Shown: one piece after another, positions 32,347 through 40,488 of the stretch
Numbering within the stretch: position 1 is the stretch's first letter
Layout: each line of letters starts with the position of its first letter
Origin: Gammaproteobacteria bacterium
Lineage (GTDB): Bacteria > Pseudomonadota > Gammaproteobacteria > Ga0077536
DNA: 53,515 nt
Assembly: GCA_030833185.1 (NCBI GenBank)
Contig: JAURHQ010000006.1
Coordinates: 1 to 53,515 of the forward strand
Direction: 5' to 3'
Position numbers and translations under genes: made by a program
The notes under the pieces: model-generated
The model's input: the letters and a program-made list of their open reading frames with translations, nothing else
Told to the model about the DNA's origin: nothing
Database searches by the model: none

Positions 32347-33330
32347 ATGATTAGCACGCAAGCGCAGGAAACGCGGCTGGCAACCACGTTTTGTGGAATG
32401 CCGTTCAACTCGCCACTGGTTCTGTTGTCGGGCTGCGTCGGCTTCGGCGAAGAATATACGCGGGTAGAGGGCTTTTCCAACGCAGACGTGGGCGCCATTT
32501 GCCTGAAAGGCACCACGCTCGCGCCGCGTCTGGGCAATCCGGCGCATCGCGTGTTCGAGACCTCGGCCGGCATGTTGAATGCGATTGGCCTGCAAAATCC
32601 CGGCGCGCATCACGTGGTGAAAGAAATCTTGCCGCGACTCGATTTCACCGAGACCCGGTTTATCGCCAATGTGTCCGGCTCGACGGTGGAGGAGTACGAG
32701 GAAGTCACCCGCATTTTTGATGACTCGCCGATCGATGCGATCGAAATCAATATCTCGTGCCCCAACGTGAAAGAAGGCGGGGTCGCTTTCGGCAATAGCC
32801 CAGACATGTCGGCCCGGGTGGTGGAAGCCTGTCGGCGCGCCACCCGTAAACCGATCATCACCAAGCTTTCGCCCAATCAAACCGACATCGCCGAAAACGC
32901 GCGGCGTTGCCTCGAAGCCGGCAGCGATGGCTTTGCGGTCATTAACACGCTGATGGGCATGGCAATCGACGCCGAGCGGCGGCGGCCGGTGATCGGCAAC
33001 AATCAGGGCGGGCTGTCAGGGCCGGCCATCAAACCCATCGCCTTGCTGAAAGTCTGGCAGGTCTATCAGGTCTGCAAGCCGCACGGTATTCCCATCATCG
33101 GGCAGGGCGGCGTGGTCAGCGCAACGGATGCAATTGAATTCATGCTGGCCGGGGCGAGCGCGGTGGGTGTTGGCACCGGGCTGTTCTACGAACCGCTGGC
33201 CTGCAAGGCCTTGAACGAGGGGATCAACGACTACCTCGTGCGTCATGGCTATGCACGGGTCAGCGATCTCGTGGGGGCGTTGCAGTTGAACGGCGTGGCG
33301 CCGCCGGTCGTCGCCTGCACCGTCGACTAG
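32347..33330 (+). CDS. pyrD: Dihydroorotate dehydrogenase, class 1B-type catalytic subunit
   Basis: FMN enzyme that oxidises dihydroorotate to orotate in pyrimidine synthesis. The 327-residue product has the class 1 catalytic cysteine in EINISCPNVKEGG; class 2 enzymes have Ser here and an N-terminal membrane helix, which is absent. The GxxFG-rich start (LVLLSGCVGFGEEY), TKLSPNQTDI, GGLSGPAIKPIAL and IIGQGGVVSATDA blocks are the class 1B pattern. Class 1B normally works with the PyrK iron-sulfur subunit, which is not encoded in this window. The start is uncertain: ATG 32347 is used; ATG 32326 overlaps the trmL start. Only 19 bp separate the divergent starts. Confidence 0.85.
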   Translation: MISTQAQETRLATTFCGMPFNSPLVLLSGCVGFGEEYTRVEGFSNADVGAICLKGTTLAPRLGNPAHRVFETSAGMLNAIGLQNPGAHHVVKEILPRLDFTETRFIANVSGSTVEEYEEVTRIFDDSPIDAIEINISCPNVKEGGVAFGNSPDMSARVVEACRRATRKPIITKLSPNQTDIAENARRCLEAGSDGFAVINTLMGMAIDAERRRPVIGNNQGGLSGPAIKPIALLKVWQVYQVCKPHGIPIIGQGGVVSATDAIEFMLAGASAVGVGTGLFYEPLACKALNEGINDYLVRHGYARVSDLVGALQLNGVAPPVVACTVD

Positions 33331-33363
33331 CCTAAAGCGGCGAGTGTGGTCGATAGGCCGGGA

Positions 33364-34740
33364 TTATTCCCGCGCCGCGTCTTTGATATCCCGCGGGTCG
33401 ATGCCAAGGCTGCGCAGCTTCCTGTAGAGGTGCGTGCGTTCGATACCGACTTTTTCCGCCACCCGGCTCACGCTGCCTTCGCACAGGGTCAGCTGGTATT
33501 CGAGATAGTGCTTTTCAAAGCGTTCGCGCGCCTCGCGCAGCGGCAAATCAAAGCCCGGCGGTACGGCGTCCAACTCGAGCCCGGGCCGCAAGCCCAGCGC
33601 CTGGGTGATTTCGTAGGCTTCGATCGTGTCGGTGTTGCCCAGAATCAGCAGTCGTTGCACCAGATTCCGTAATTCGCGGACATTGCCCGGCCAGTGATAC
33701 TCGCGCATCCGCGCGCGCGCGCCGGGCGCGAGTTCGCGGCGGGGTAGCCCCTCGCTGCGCACGAAGTAGTTCAGGTAATGCGCCAGCAGTTCTTCGAGGT
33801 CTTCCAAGCGGTCCTGCAGCGCCGGCACATGCAGCGGCACCACGTTGAGGTGGTAGTAGAGATCATCCCGAAAGCGGCCCTGCGCTACCTCGTCCTGCAG
33901 GTCTTTGCGGGTCGCGGCGATGATGCGCACATCAACGCTGACCGCCTCGCGGCCGCCCACCCGCAGCATCGACTGCTGTTCCAGCGCGCTGAGGAGGCGC
34001 GCCTGCGTGCTGGGGTCCATGTCGGCAATGTCTTTCAGAAACAGCGTGCCGCCATTGGCCTGCTCCAGCGAGCCATAGGTGACGTGTCCGTCGACCTCGG
34101 TCCCGAAGAGTTCGGCGTCGGGATTTTCGCGCGCGAGTCCCGCCACGCCGACCGCAATGAACGGATTCGAGGCCCGCGGGCTGTGCTGGTGAAGAAAGCG
34201 CGCCAGCACTTCCTTGCCGGTTCCGGAATCGCCGGTGATGAAGACCGCGGTCTTGTGTGGGGCGAGGCGCAGGACGCTGGCGCGCAGTTGTTCCATCACC
34301 CGGCTGCGGCCGATGGGTTCGGCGTAGGACACGGCGCCGCGCCGCAAGCCCTGGTTTTCCTGCTGCAGGTTGGCCGCTTCCAGCGCGCGCTGGATGGTGA
34401 TCAGCAGCTTTGCGATCGATAGCGGCTTTTCGATGAAGTCGTAGGCGCCGAGGCGGGTGGCCTCGACCGCGGTTTCTACCGTGCCGTGGCCAGACATCAT
34501 GATGACCGGCACGTCGACCTCGCCATCGACCGACCATTCCTTGAGCAGCGAAATGCCGTCGGTATCGGGCATCCAGATGTCGAGCAGGACCAGATCGGGT
34601 CGTCGTTGGCGGCGCGCCTCGCGGGCGGCAGCGGCATTCTCGGCGAGGCTGATCTCGAAGCCCTCGTCTTCAAGGATTTCCTTGACCAGCACGCGGATGT
34701 CGGGCTCATCGTCCACGACCAGAATATGACGGGCAGTCAT
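33364..34740 (-). CDS. ntrX: NtrX-like response regulator with degenerate AAA+ domain
   Basis: A 458-residue response regulator. The receiver domain (1-120) has Asp10, Asp11, phospho-acceptor Asp54 and Lys105. The AAA+ domain (about 140-365) keeps Walker A (GDSGTGKE, 170-177), but the GAFTGA loop after ELFG (210-213) is absent. Walker B reads FLKD (Lys236) instead of FLDE, the sensor I Asn is Arg278, and the YYRLN arginine is His297. A Fis-type helix-turn-helix closes the protein (VSRVAEKVGIERTHLYRKLRSLGI). It is coupled to the kinase gene upstream by an ATGA overlap. It should bind DNA and be phosphorylated, but classical sigma-54 activation looks impossible. Confidence 0.88.
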   Translation of the reverse strand: MTARHILVVDDEPDIRVLVKEILEDEGFEISLAENAAAAREARRQRRPDLVLLDIWMPDTDGISLLKEWSVDGEVDVPVIMMSGHGTVETAVEATRLGAYDFIEKPLSIAKLLITIQRALEAANLQQENQGLRRGAVSYAEPIGRSRVMEQLRASVLRLAPHKTAVFITGDSGTGKEVLARFLHQHSPRASNPFIAVGVAGLARENPDAELFGTEVDGHVTYGSLEQANGGTLFLKDIADMDPSTQARLLSALEQQSMLRVGGREAVSVDVRIIAATRKDLQDEVAQGRFRDDLYYHLNVVPLHVPALQDRLEDLEELLAHYLNYFVRSEGLPRRELAPGARARMREYHWPGNVRELRNLVQRLLILGNTDTIEAYEITQALGLRPGLELDAVPPGFDLPLREARERFEKHYLEYQLTLCEGSVSRVAEKVGIERTHLYRKLRSLGIDPRDIKDAARE

Positions 34741-36980
34741 GACAGCCTCCGGCGGTCGGTCGCGCCGTCATTCGGCGCTTCATCAGTGGTGACGGGCAGG
34801 CGGATTGTAGCCCGCGCGCCACCCCCGTCGACATTCTCCAGCGTCACGACGCCGCCATGTTCCTCGATAATTTTTTTCACGATCGCGAGCCCGAGCCCGG
34901 TGCCGCGGGATTTGGTCGTGACGTAGGGCTCGAAGATATTGGGCAGGAGATCGGTCGGGATGCCATCGCCCTGATCGGTCACGCAGATTTCCACGTGATT
35001 GCCCGTGTCGGTATGCAGTTGCCGCGTGCTGAGGGAGACCACGCCCGCCGGCCGGGCGCTGCTGGCTTCCAGCGCATTTTTAACCAGATTGTTGAAAACC
35101 TGCCGCAAGCGGCCGGCGTCGACCGGAATGGCCGGCAGCATGGCGTCGAAATCGAGCTCGAAGCGGGCATCGGGCCTGGCGCTGCGGTACAAATCGACCA
35201 CCGCGGAAATCAACTGGTTGAGGTTGGTGCGCTCGTGGCTGATGGCCGGCATGCGCGCATAGTCCGAGAAGGTGTTGACCATGGCCTTCATGGTCTCGAC
35301 CTGCTGAACGATGGTGGTGGTCAGGCGGTCCAGCGTTTCGGCATCGGGCGGCGCCATCTTCGCGAGGTACTTTTGCCGGAGTCGCTCGGCCGAGAGCTGA
35401 ATCGGCGTCAGCGGATTCTTGATTTCATGCGCCAGACGGCGCGCCACTTCCGACCAGGCCGCATCGCGCTGACCCTGAATCAGCGCGGTGATGTCATCGA
35501 AAACCACCACATGGCCAGCGCCGGAGCCGGCGGCCAGCGACAGGGCACTGCCGCGACACATCAGCACCTGTCGGCCGGTGCGGCTGAAGATCTGGCTTTC
35601 CTGCTGCCAGCGGGTGTCGCCCGCCGTCAGCCGGGCGCTGACGCATTCGACGAAAGGCTGCAGGTGCTCGCGCTGGTCCGGTAACGCGCTCAACAAGACG
35701 CCGGTGACGCCGGCTTCCGGCAAATCCAGAATCCGGCGGCCGGCATCGTTAATCGTGGTGACAATGCCGGCCGGATCCAGCGCCAGCACCCCGGACGACA
35801 GTTCGCGCAGAACCGTGTTGACGTAGCGATGCTGCGTGTCGACCTCGCTGCGCGCGACCGCGATGCGGCGGGTCATGTCGTTGAAGGAACTCACCAGAAA
35901 GCCGACGTCGTCGTTGGTGTTGACCGGCAGGGTCATCGTGTAGTTGCCCGCCGCGACGGCCGCCGTGCCGGCGGCCAAATCGCTGATCGGCGCGGTCAGC
36001 CGGCGGGCCGAGTAGAACGCGGCCCAGATCGCGGTGGCGATACTCGAGAGGAGCACCAAGGTCAGCGTCATGGCGAAGCTGAGTTTCAGCTTGCGGCGCA
36101 GGTAAACCAGTTCCTGATATTTGGCATGCGCCGACTCGACGCTGGCCGCCAGTTCGTTCATGCCGGCGGCGACCGGAAACAGCGCCTGTAGCACCCGACC
36201 GCCGCGGTCGAGGTTGTCGTCCGGTAGCGCAACGGCGACGCGCACAAACAGGCCCTCGTTGCCGATGGGTTCCAGTCCAATGTACGAGCGGCCCTGTTTG
36301 ACCTGCAGCAGCGTAGCTGCCGACGGGATATTGGGTACCAGATCGGTCCCGGCCTTGCTTGATTGCAGCAGCCGGCCTTGCACGGTGACCACCGCCAGTT
36401 CTTCCGCGCCGATGCGGCGACGGAGTTGGTTGAGGTCGCTCTCGCCTGGATCCCAGGCTTCGGCAACCACCGTGTTGCCCGGGTCGCGCAGCGCGCCCAG
36501 ATCGAGGACTGCCGTGCGGGGGCCGCCGGCGCTGAGTTCTTCGGCCAGATTCTCGGTCTGCGCCAGCACTTCGCGCATCCGCAAATCGAGCGCGCTACGG
36601 CTGAGCTCCAGCGCATCGTTCAGGGCGTGGTCGATGTGGACGTCGAACCAGCTGTCCACGCCGCGCATCAGGAAATTCATCGAGAAACTGAACAGCACGC
36701 AAATCGGCAACACCGAAAGCATCACGAAAATAGTCAGCATCCGCAGGGTCAGGCGGGCGCCGGGCGCACGGCGGCGCAGCTTGCGGAGTAGTTCGCGGAC
36801 GTTGATCGCGATGATCGCGGTAAACGCCGCCAGACCGAGCAGATTGGTGATCAGCAGCAGCGAGAAGAGGTCGCCGAAGCGGCCGGAGTTCTGGATGGCC
36901 GCGCTCATCAGCACCAGCGAGGCGAGCAGGGAGACGCTTAACAGGCCGATGGTGCCGGCCACCGCCAGACGGGGCCTCAT
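34737..36980 (-). CDS. ntrY: NtrY-like sensor histidine kinase
   Basis: Inner-membrane histidine kinase of 747 residues, paired with the NtrX-like regulator. It has three or four N-terminal transmembrane helices, a periplasmic sensor region (about 110-295), a further helix (about 300-325), HAMP (about 330-385), PAS (about 395-500), the HisKA box ARRLAHEIKNPLTPIQLS with His518, and HATPase with NLVKNALEA, DQGDGIP and GTGLGLAIVK. The start is ATG at 36980, which overlaps the DUF4390 stop as ATGA. A GTG at 37019 in the same frame is less likely. The order rsmB-DUF4390-ntrY-ntrX is conserved in related bacteria. Confidence 0.92.
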   Translation of the reverse strand: MRPRLAVAGTIGLLSVSLLASLVLMSAAIQNSGRFGDLFSLLLITNLLGLAAFTAIIAINVRELLRKLRRRAPGARLTLRMLTIFVMLSVLPICVLFSFSMNFLMRGVDSWFDVHIDHALNDALELSRSALDLRMREVLAQTENLAEELSAGGPRTAVLDLGALRDPGNTVVAEAWDPGESDLNQLRRRIGAEELAVVTVQGRLLQSSKAGTDLVPNIPSAATLLQVKQGRSYIGLEPIGNEGLFVRVAVALPDDNLDRGGRVLQALFPVAAGMNELAASVESAHAKYQELVYLRRKLKLSFAMTLTLVLLSSIATAIWAAFYSARRLTAPISDLAAGTAAVAAGNYTMTLPVNTNDDVGFLVSSFNDMTRRIAVARSEVDTQHRYVNTVLRELSSGVLALDPAGIVTTINDAGRRILDLPEAGVTGVLLSALPDQREHLQPFVECVSARLTAGDTRWQQESQIFSRTGRQVLMCRGSALSLAAGSGAGHVVVFDDITALIQGQRDAAWSEVARRLAHEIKNPLTPIQLSAERLRQKYLAKMAPPDAETLDRLTTTIVQQVETMKAMVNTFSDYARMPAISHERTNLNQLISAVVDLYRSARPDARFELDFDAMLPAIPVDAGRLRQVFNNLVKNALEASSARPAGVVSLSTRQLHTDTGNHVEICVTDQGDGIPTDLLPNIFEPYVTTKSRGTGLGLAIVKKIIEEHGGVVTLENVDGGGARATIRLPVTTDEAPNDGATDRRRLS

Positions 36981-37531
36981 GGCGAAAGGCCCCAGGTGTG
37001 CCAGCCGGTAGAAACCCACCAGCCGGGTGAAATCCAGACCAGCGGTCGCATGGGCGCCGGCAGCTCATCGGTCAACAGGCGAAGGCGGGCGCGAGCCTCG
37101 TAGCGCACGGGGGGCGCGTCGGGACAGTCGGCGCAGGGCAGGACCTCCGTCCATTGGCCGAGCGCGGCCAGCGCTTCATCGCTGGTCTTGAAGGTACGGG
37201 TTTGCGAGCTGTCCGATTCCAGCAGCGAGTAACGTTCCGAGAGGGCATGTCTGGAAAGCGAAAAACGCCGCGTTGTGCCGGCGACGCGGGCGTCCGGCCA
37301 CAGGCGGCGCTGGCGGTAGACCAGAGTCTCGATCTCAAAAAACAGGGTAATGCCGTTGTCCAGTGCTTCGATGACATCCTCATCAAGCGCAAAGCTGCTG
37401 CTGACGGCCACCGTGATCTGATGCTCGGCCAGATTGGCGGTGGCGTGGTCGATGCGCACGCCGCCGGCGGCGCTCGGCTGGGTCAGACCGACGCATACCA
37501 GCAGCAGGAGATGGCGCAGCAGGCTAGCCAT
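36977..37531 (-). CDS. DUF4390 family exported protein
   Basis: A 184-residue protein with a signal peptide (about 1-22). The DUF4390 body follows, with blocks HQITVAVSSSFALDEDVIEALDNGITLFFEIE and YRQRRLWPDARVAGTTRRFSLSRHALSERY, and closing Trp-rich WISPGWWVSTGWHTW. The function is unknown. The gene is always near rsmB and ntrY in this lineage, so a role linked to the envelope sensed by NtrY is a reasonable guess. It overlaps rsmB by 8 bp upstream and ntrY by 4 bp downstream. Confidence 0.9.
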   Translation of the reverse strand: MASLLRHLLLLVCVGLTQPSAAGGVRIDHATANLAEHQITVAVSSSFALDEDVIEALDNGITLFFEIETLVYRQRRLWPDARVAGTTRRFSLSRHALSERYSLLESDSSQTRTFKTSDEALAALGQWTEVLPCADCPDAPPVRYEARARLRLLTDELPAPMRPLVWISPGWWVSTGWHTWGLSP

Positions 37532-38873
37532 CTGAACGTTTCCGCAAAAGGCTGTAGAAGAAGCCGTCCATTCGCTCTTCTCCGGTCAGAATCTGGCGCC
37601 CGTGTCCGGTGGCGCGGCCCCATGAGACCTCGATCGGCAGGACCTCGCAATCGGTCTTTGCGGCGCAGAATTCGCGGACCAGATGTTCGTTTTCGGCGGG
37701 CAATACCGAGCAGGTGGCGTAAAGCATAAGCCCGCCGGCGGCCAGCGTTGGCCAGAGCTGGTCAAGCAGGCGGCGTTGGGTGTGCGCCAGAGCGGCAAGG
37801 TCTTCCGGGCGACGGTGGAGCTTGATGTCCGGATGGCGGCGAATCACCCCGCTGCCGGAGCAGGGGGCATCAAGCAGGATGCGGTCGAAGGGGACGCCGT
37901 CCCACCAGCTGTCCGGATCGCCTGCATCGCCCTGACGAATGGCACAGGCGAGTCTCAGGCGTGTCACGCTTTCCCTGATTGCGCCAAGGCGAGTTTCGTT
38001 GAGGTCGAGGGCGAGCAGGTCGATCTGGCCGGCGGTCAATTCAAGCAGGTGCATGGTCTTGCCGCCGGGGGCTGCGCAGGCGTCGAGCACGCGGTGGCCG
38101 GCCCGTGGCGCGAGGAGGGGGGCGGCGAGTTGCGCGGCAAGGTCCTGAACGGAACAAAGCCCTTCGGCAAAGCCGGGAAGCTCGCGCACCGGCATCGCCT
38201 GGGCGAGGACGACGGCCTGCGGCGCGGCGCTGACCGCGCTGGCCTGAATCCCTGCCGCCAGCAGTTGGGCGAGATAGTCGTCCCGTGTTACCCGCAAGGC
38301 GTTGACCCGCAGGCTAAGCGGCGGCCGGGCGTTAGCCGCCGTGAGGAGCGCTTGCCAGTCGTCCGGCCAGGCCTTGGCCAGCTTGCCGATGAGCCACTGC
38401 GGATGATCCCATTGGGCCTCGGGGCCCTCGTCGGCGCCGGCCTGCAGGGCTTGGCCCCGCCGTTCGGTATTCCGCAACACCGCATTGACCAGACCTTTGG
38501 CCCACCCGCGGTCCAGCAGCTGGCAGGCGGCGACCGACTCGTTCACCACCGCGTGCGGCGGGCAGGACATCTCCCGCAACTGGTAGATCCCAGCGAGAAG
38601 CAGGCATTCCAGCAACGTTTCCCGGCTGCGCAAGGGGCGTTCGAGCACGTCGGCGAGGCGGGCCCGAAGACTGAACACCTGACGCAAGACGCCGTAGACG
38701 CATTCCTGCAGGAAGCCCTGCTCGCGGGGATCACCCAGACGCGGGCGGTATTGTTCCAGCGCGCGATCCAGTGAAAAACCACCTGCAATCACCAGCTCCA
38801 GGCACTCGGCGATGGCCGCGCGCAGCGGCAGTGTGGGTCTAGCCCGCGGGTTGGAGGCGCGATCGATAGCCAT
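37524..38873 (-). CDS. rsmB: 16S rRNA (cytosine(967)-C(5))-methyltransferase
   Basis: SAM-dependent methyltransferase forming m5C967 in 16S rRNA. The 449-residue product has an NusB-like N-terminal domain (about 15-145), then the Rossmann core with VLDACAAPGGKTMHL, DAPCSGSG (general-acid Cys), and YATCSVLPAENE carrying the nucleophile Cys. It overlaps the 3' end of fmt by 35 bp, so the two are cotranslated. The def-fmt-rsmB order is widespread. Confidence 0.96.
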   Translation of the reverse strand: MAIDRASNPRARPTLPLRAAIAECLELVIAGGFSLDRALEQYRPRLGDPREQGFLQECVYGVLRQVFSLRARLADVLERPLRSRETLLECLLLAGIYQLREMSCPPHAVVNESVAACQLLDRGWAKGLVNAVLRNTERRGQALQAGADEGPEAQWDHPQWLIGKLAKAWPDDWQALLTAANARPPLSLRVNALRVTRDDYLAQLLAAGIQASAVSAAPQAVVLAQAMPVRELPGFAEGLCSVQDLAAQLAAPLLAPRAGHRVLDACAAPGGKTMHLLELTAGQIDLLALDLNETRLGAIRESVTRLRLACAIRQGDAGDPDSWWDGVPFDRILLDAPCSGSGVIRRHPDIKLHRRPEDLAALAHTQRRLLDQLWPTLAAGGLMLYATCSVLPAENEHLVREFCAAKTDCEVLPIEVSWGRATGHGRQILTGEERMDGFFYSLLRKRSDG

Positions 38874-39774
38874 TAATGAACTCGCGCGCTTGCATGAGCT
38901 TTTTGCCTGCTGGCTGCAGGCTCAGGATTTCCAGCGCGCCCGCGCCGGTAGCCACCCTGAGACGGTCGCCGTCCAGGGCAAGTTCGCCGGGCTTGGCATC
39001 GGGTAGCGCCGGTCCGCTTGTGGCGCTAAGGATGTTTGCCTGAATGGCGCCGAGCGATGCGGTGGCCAGTGGGGATGGACTGAGCGCCCTGATCTGGCGC
39101 GCCAGCTCGCTCGCAGGCCGTTGCCAATCGAGCTCGCGGTCGCTGCGCTCGAGCTTGCGGGCATAGGTCACCAGCGCCTCATCCTGCTCGACCGCTGGCG
39201 GTGTGCCGGCGGCAAACGCGCCCAGGCTCTCGAGCAGGCAACTTGCGCCGAGCGCCGCCAGCCGGTCGTGCAAGCTGCCACCCGTATCATCCGGCCGAAT
39301 CGGGGTGGCGCGTGCCAGCAGAATCGGGCCCGCGTCCAGCCGTTCGACCATGTGCATGATGGTGATGCCGGTTTCCTGGTCGCCGGCCATCAGGGCGCGT
39401 TGGATTGGTGCTGCGCCACGCCAGCGCGGGAGCAGCGAGGCATGGACGTTGATGGCGCCCAGACGCGGCGCCTCGAGTACCGCGCGCGGCAGGATTTGAC
39501 CGTAAGCCGCGACCACCAGCAGGTCGGCCCCAAGCGCGCGCAGGTTGGCGATCGCGGTTTCATCGCGCAGTGATGCAGGCTGATACACCGCCAGGCCCTG
39601 GGTCACCGCCAACTGCTTGACCGCGCTTTCGCGCAGTTGCTGGCCACGGCCAGCGGGTTTGTCGGGCTGGGTATATACCGCAATGACGGACAGTTCCGGT
39701 CGGCCGAGCAGCGCGCCGAGCGATGCTGCCGCGAACTCCGGCGTGCCCGCGAAGATAATTTTCAATTGGGTCAC
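38839..39774 (-). CDS. fmt: Methionyl-tRNA formyltransferase
   Basis: Formylates initiator Met-tRNA using 10-formyl-tetrahydrofolate. The 311-residue product has the start KIIFAGTPEFAAASL, the folate site VVAAYGQILP, the catalytic region NVHASLLPRWRGAAPIQRAL and MHMVERLDAGPIL, and a C-terminal OB-like domain. The GTG at 39774 is chosen; a TTG three codons on (39765) would start directly at KIIF. The region upstream codes for the frameshifted deformylase, whose shifted frame stops in a GTGA overlap with this start. Confidence 0.94.
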   Translation of the reverse strand: MTQLKIIFAGTPEFAAASLGALLGRPELSVIAVYTQPDKPAGRGQQLRESAVKQLAVTQGLAVYQPASLRDETAIANLRALGADLLVVAAYGQILPRAVLEAPRLGAINVHASLLPRWRGAAPIQRALMAGDQETGITIMHMVERLDAGPILLARATPIRPDDTGGSLHDRLAALGASCLLESLGAFAAGTPPAVEQDEALVTYARKLERSDRELDWQRPASELARQIRALSPSPLATASLGAIQANILSATSGPALPDAKPGELALDGDRLRVATGAGALEILSLQPAGKKLMQAREFINGYRSRLQPAG

Positions 39775-39846
39775 CTGCGCTGTCCTGACTGGAGTCGGCA
39801 AGTGCCAACCGGCTGCATGCTACCGGCGGCAGGCCGTCGGCGTTGT

Positions 39847-40349
39847 TCAGAGCGCAAGACGTTGCGCTTTTTCGAACTTGCGGCGGATGCGGGAGCGTTT
39901 GAGGGTCGAGAGACGATCGACAAAAAGTTTGCCATCGAGGTGGTCAAGTTCATGCTGGACACACACCGCGAGAGACCCTCACAGGTCAGTTCGAAAAACT
40001 GACCGTCAACATCCTGCGCGCGGACCTTGATCCAGCTTGCCCGCTCAACCGTCTCGTAGGTGTCCGGAACAGACAGACAGCCTTCCTCCATCACATCTTT
40101 GCCCTGACGTTCGAGGATTTCAGGGTTGATGAATGTGCGGGGTTCGTTGCATTCACGAGAGATGTCGATCACCACAATGCGCTGCGCGAGATTCACCTGA
40201 GGCGCGGCCAAGCCGATGCCGGGTGCCTTGTACATCGTCTCGAACATGTCCGAAACCACGCGCTGAAGCGCCGTCCCGAACTGGGTGACCGGCGCGGCCG
40301 GTTTACGCAATCGGGGGTCGGGGTAATGAAGGATGGGCAAGACGGCCAC
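39847..40349 (-). pseudogene. def: Peptide deformylase, frameshifted before motif 3
   Basis: This is the def normally paired with fmt. Codons 1 to about 125 are clean: MAVLPILHYPDPRLR, GIGLAAPQV (motif 1) and EEGCLSVPDTYE (motif 2). At about 39973 one base is missing, and the frame turns into nonsense and runs on to 39771. Adding one base restores [21 protein letters not shown]-type sequence with the HELDH metal site and an ordinary end at the TGA 39847-39849. As it stands the product lacks both metal-binding histidines. No slippery heptamer for programmed -1 shifting is present. It is either a true pseudogene, with the def at 21661-22203 as backup, or a one-base sequencing error. Confidence 0.85.
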
Positions 40350-40488
40350 GGCGGAAAGTCCACACAGCTAGAGCCGGGAAGAATATGGAGTAGGGCGGGC
40401 TACGGCAACCCCGCAACAGCAGTCTTTTTACCGGCCCGGAAACCGGTAGGCGATTTCGCCACCGCTCTGCTAAACTTCATTAACCTAC

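Noticed and set aside
39847-40349. Programmed frameshifting of the second def.
   Set aside because: Restoration needs a -1 shift, but the local codons (ggt ctc tcg cgg) contain no slippery heptamer and no stimulating structure was evident.
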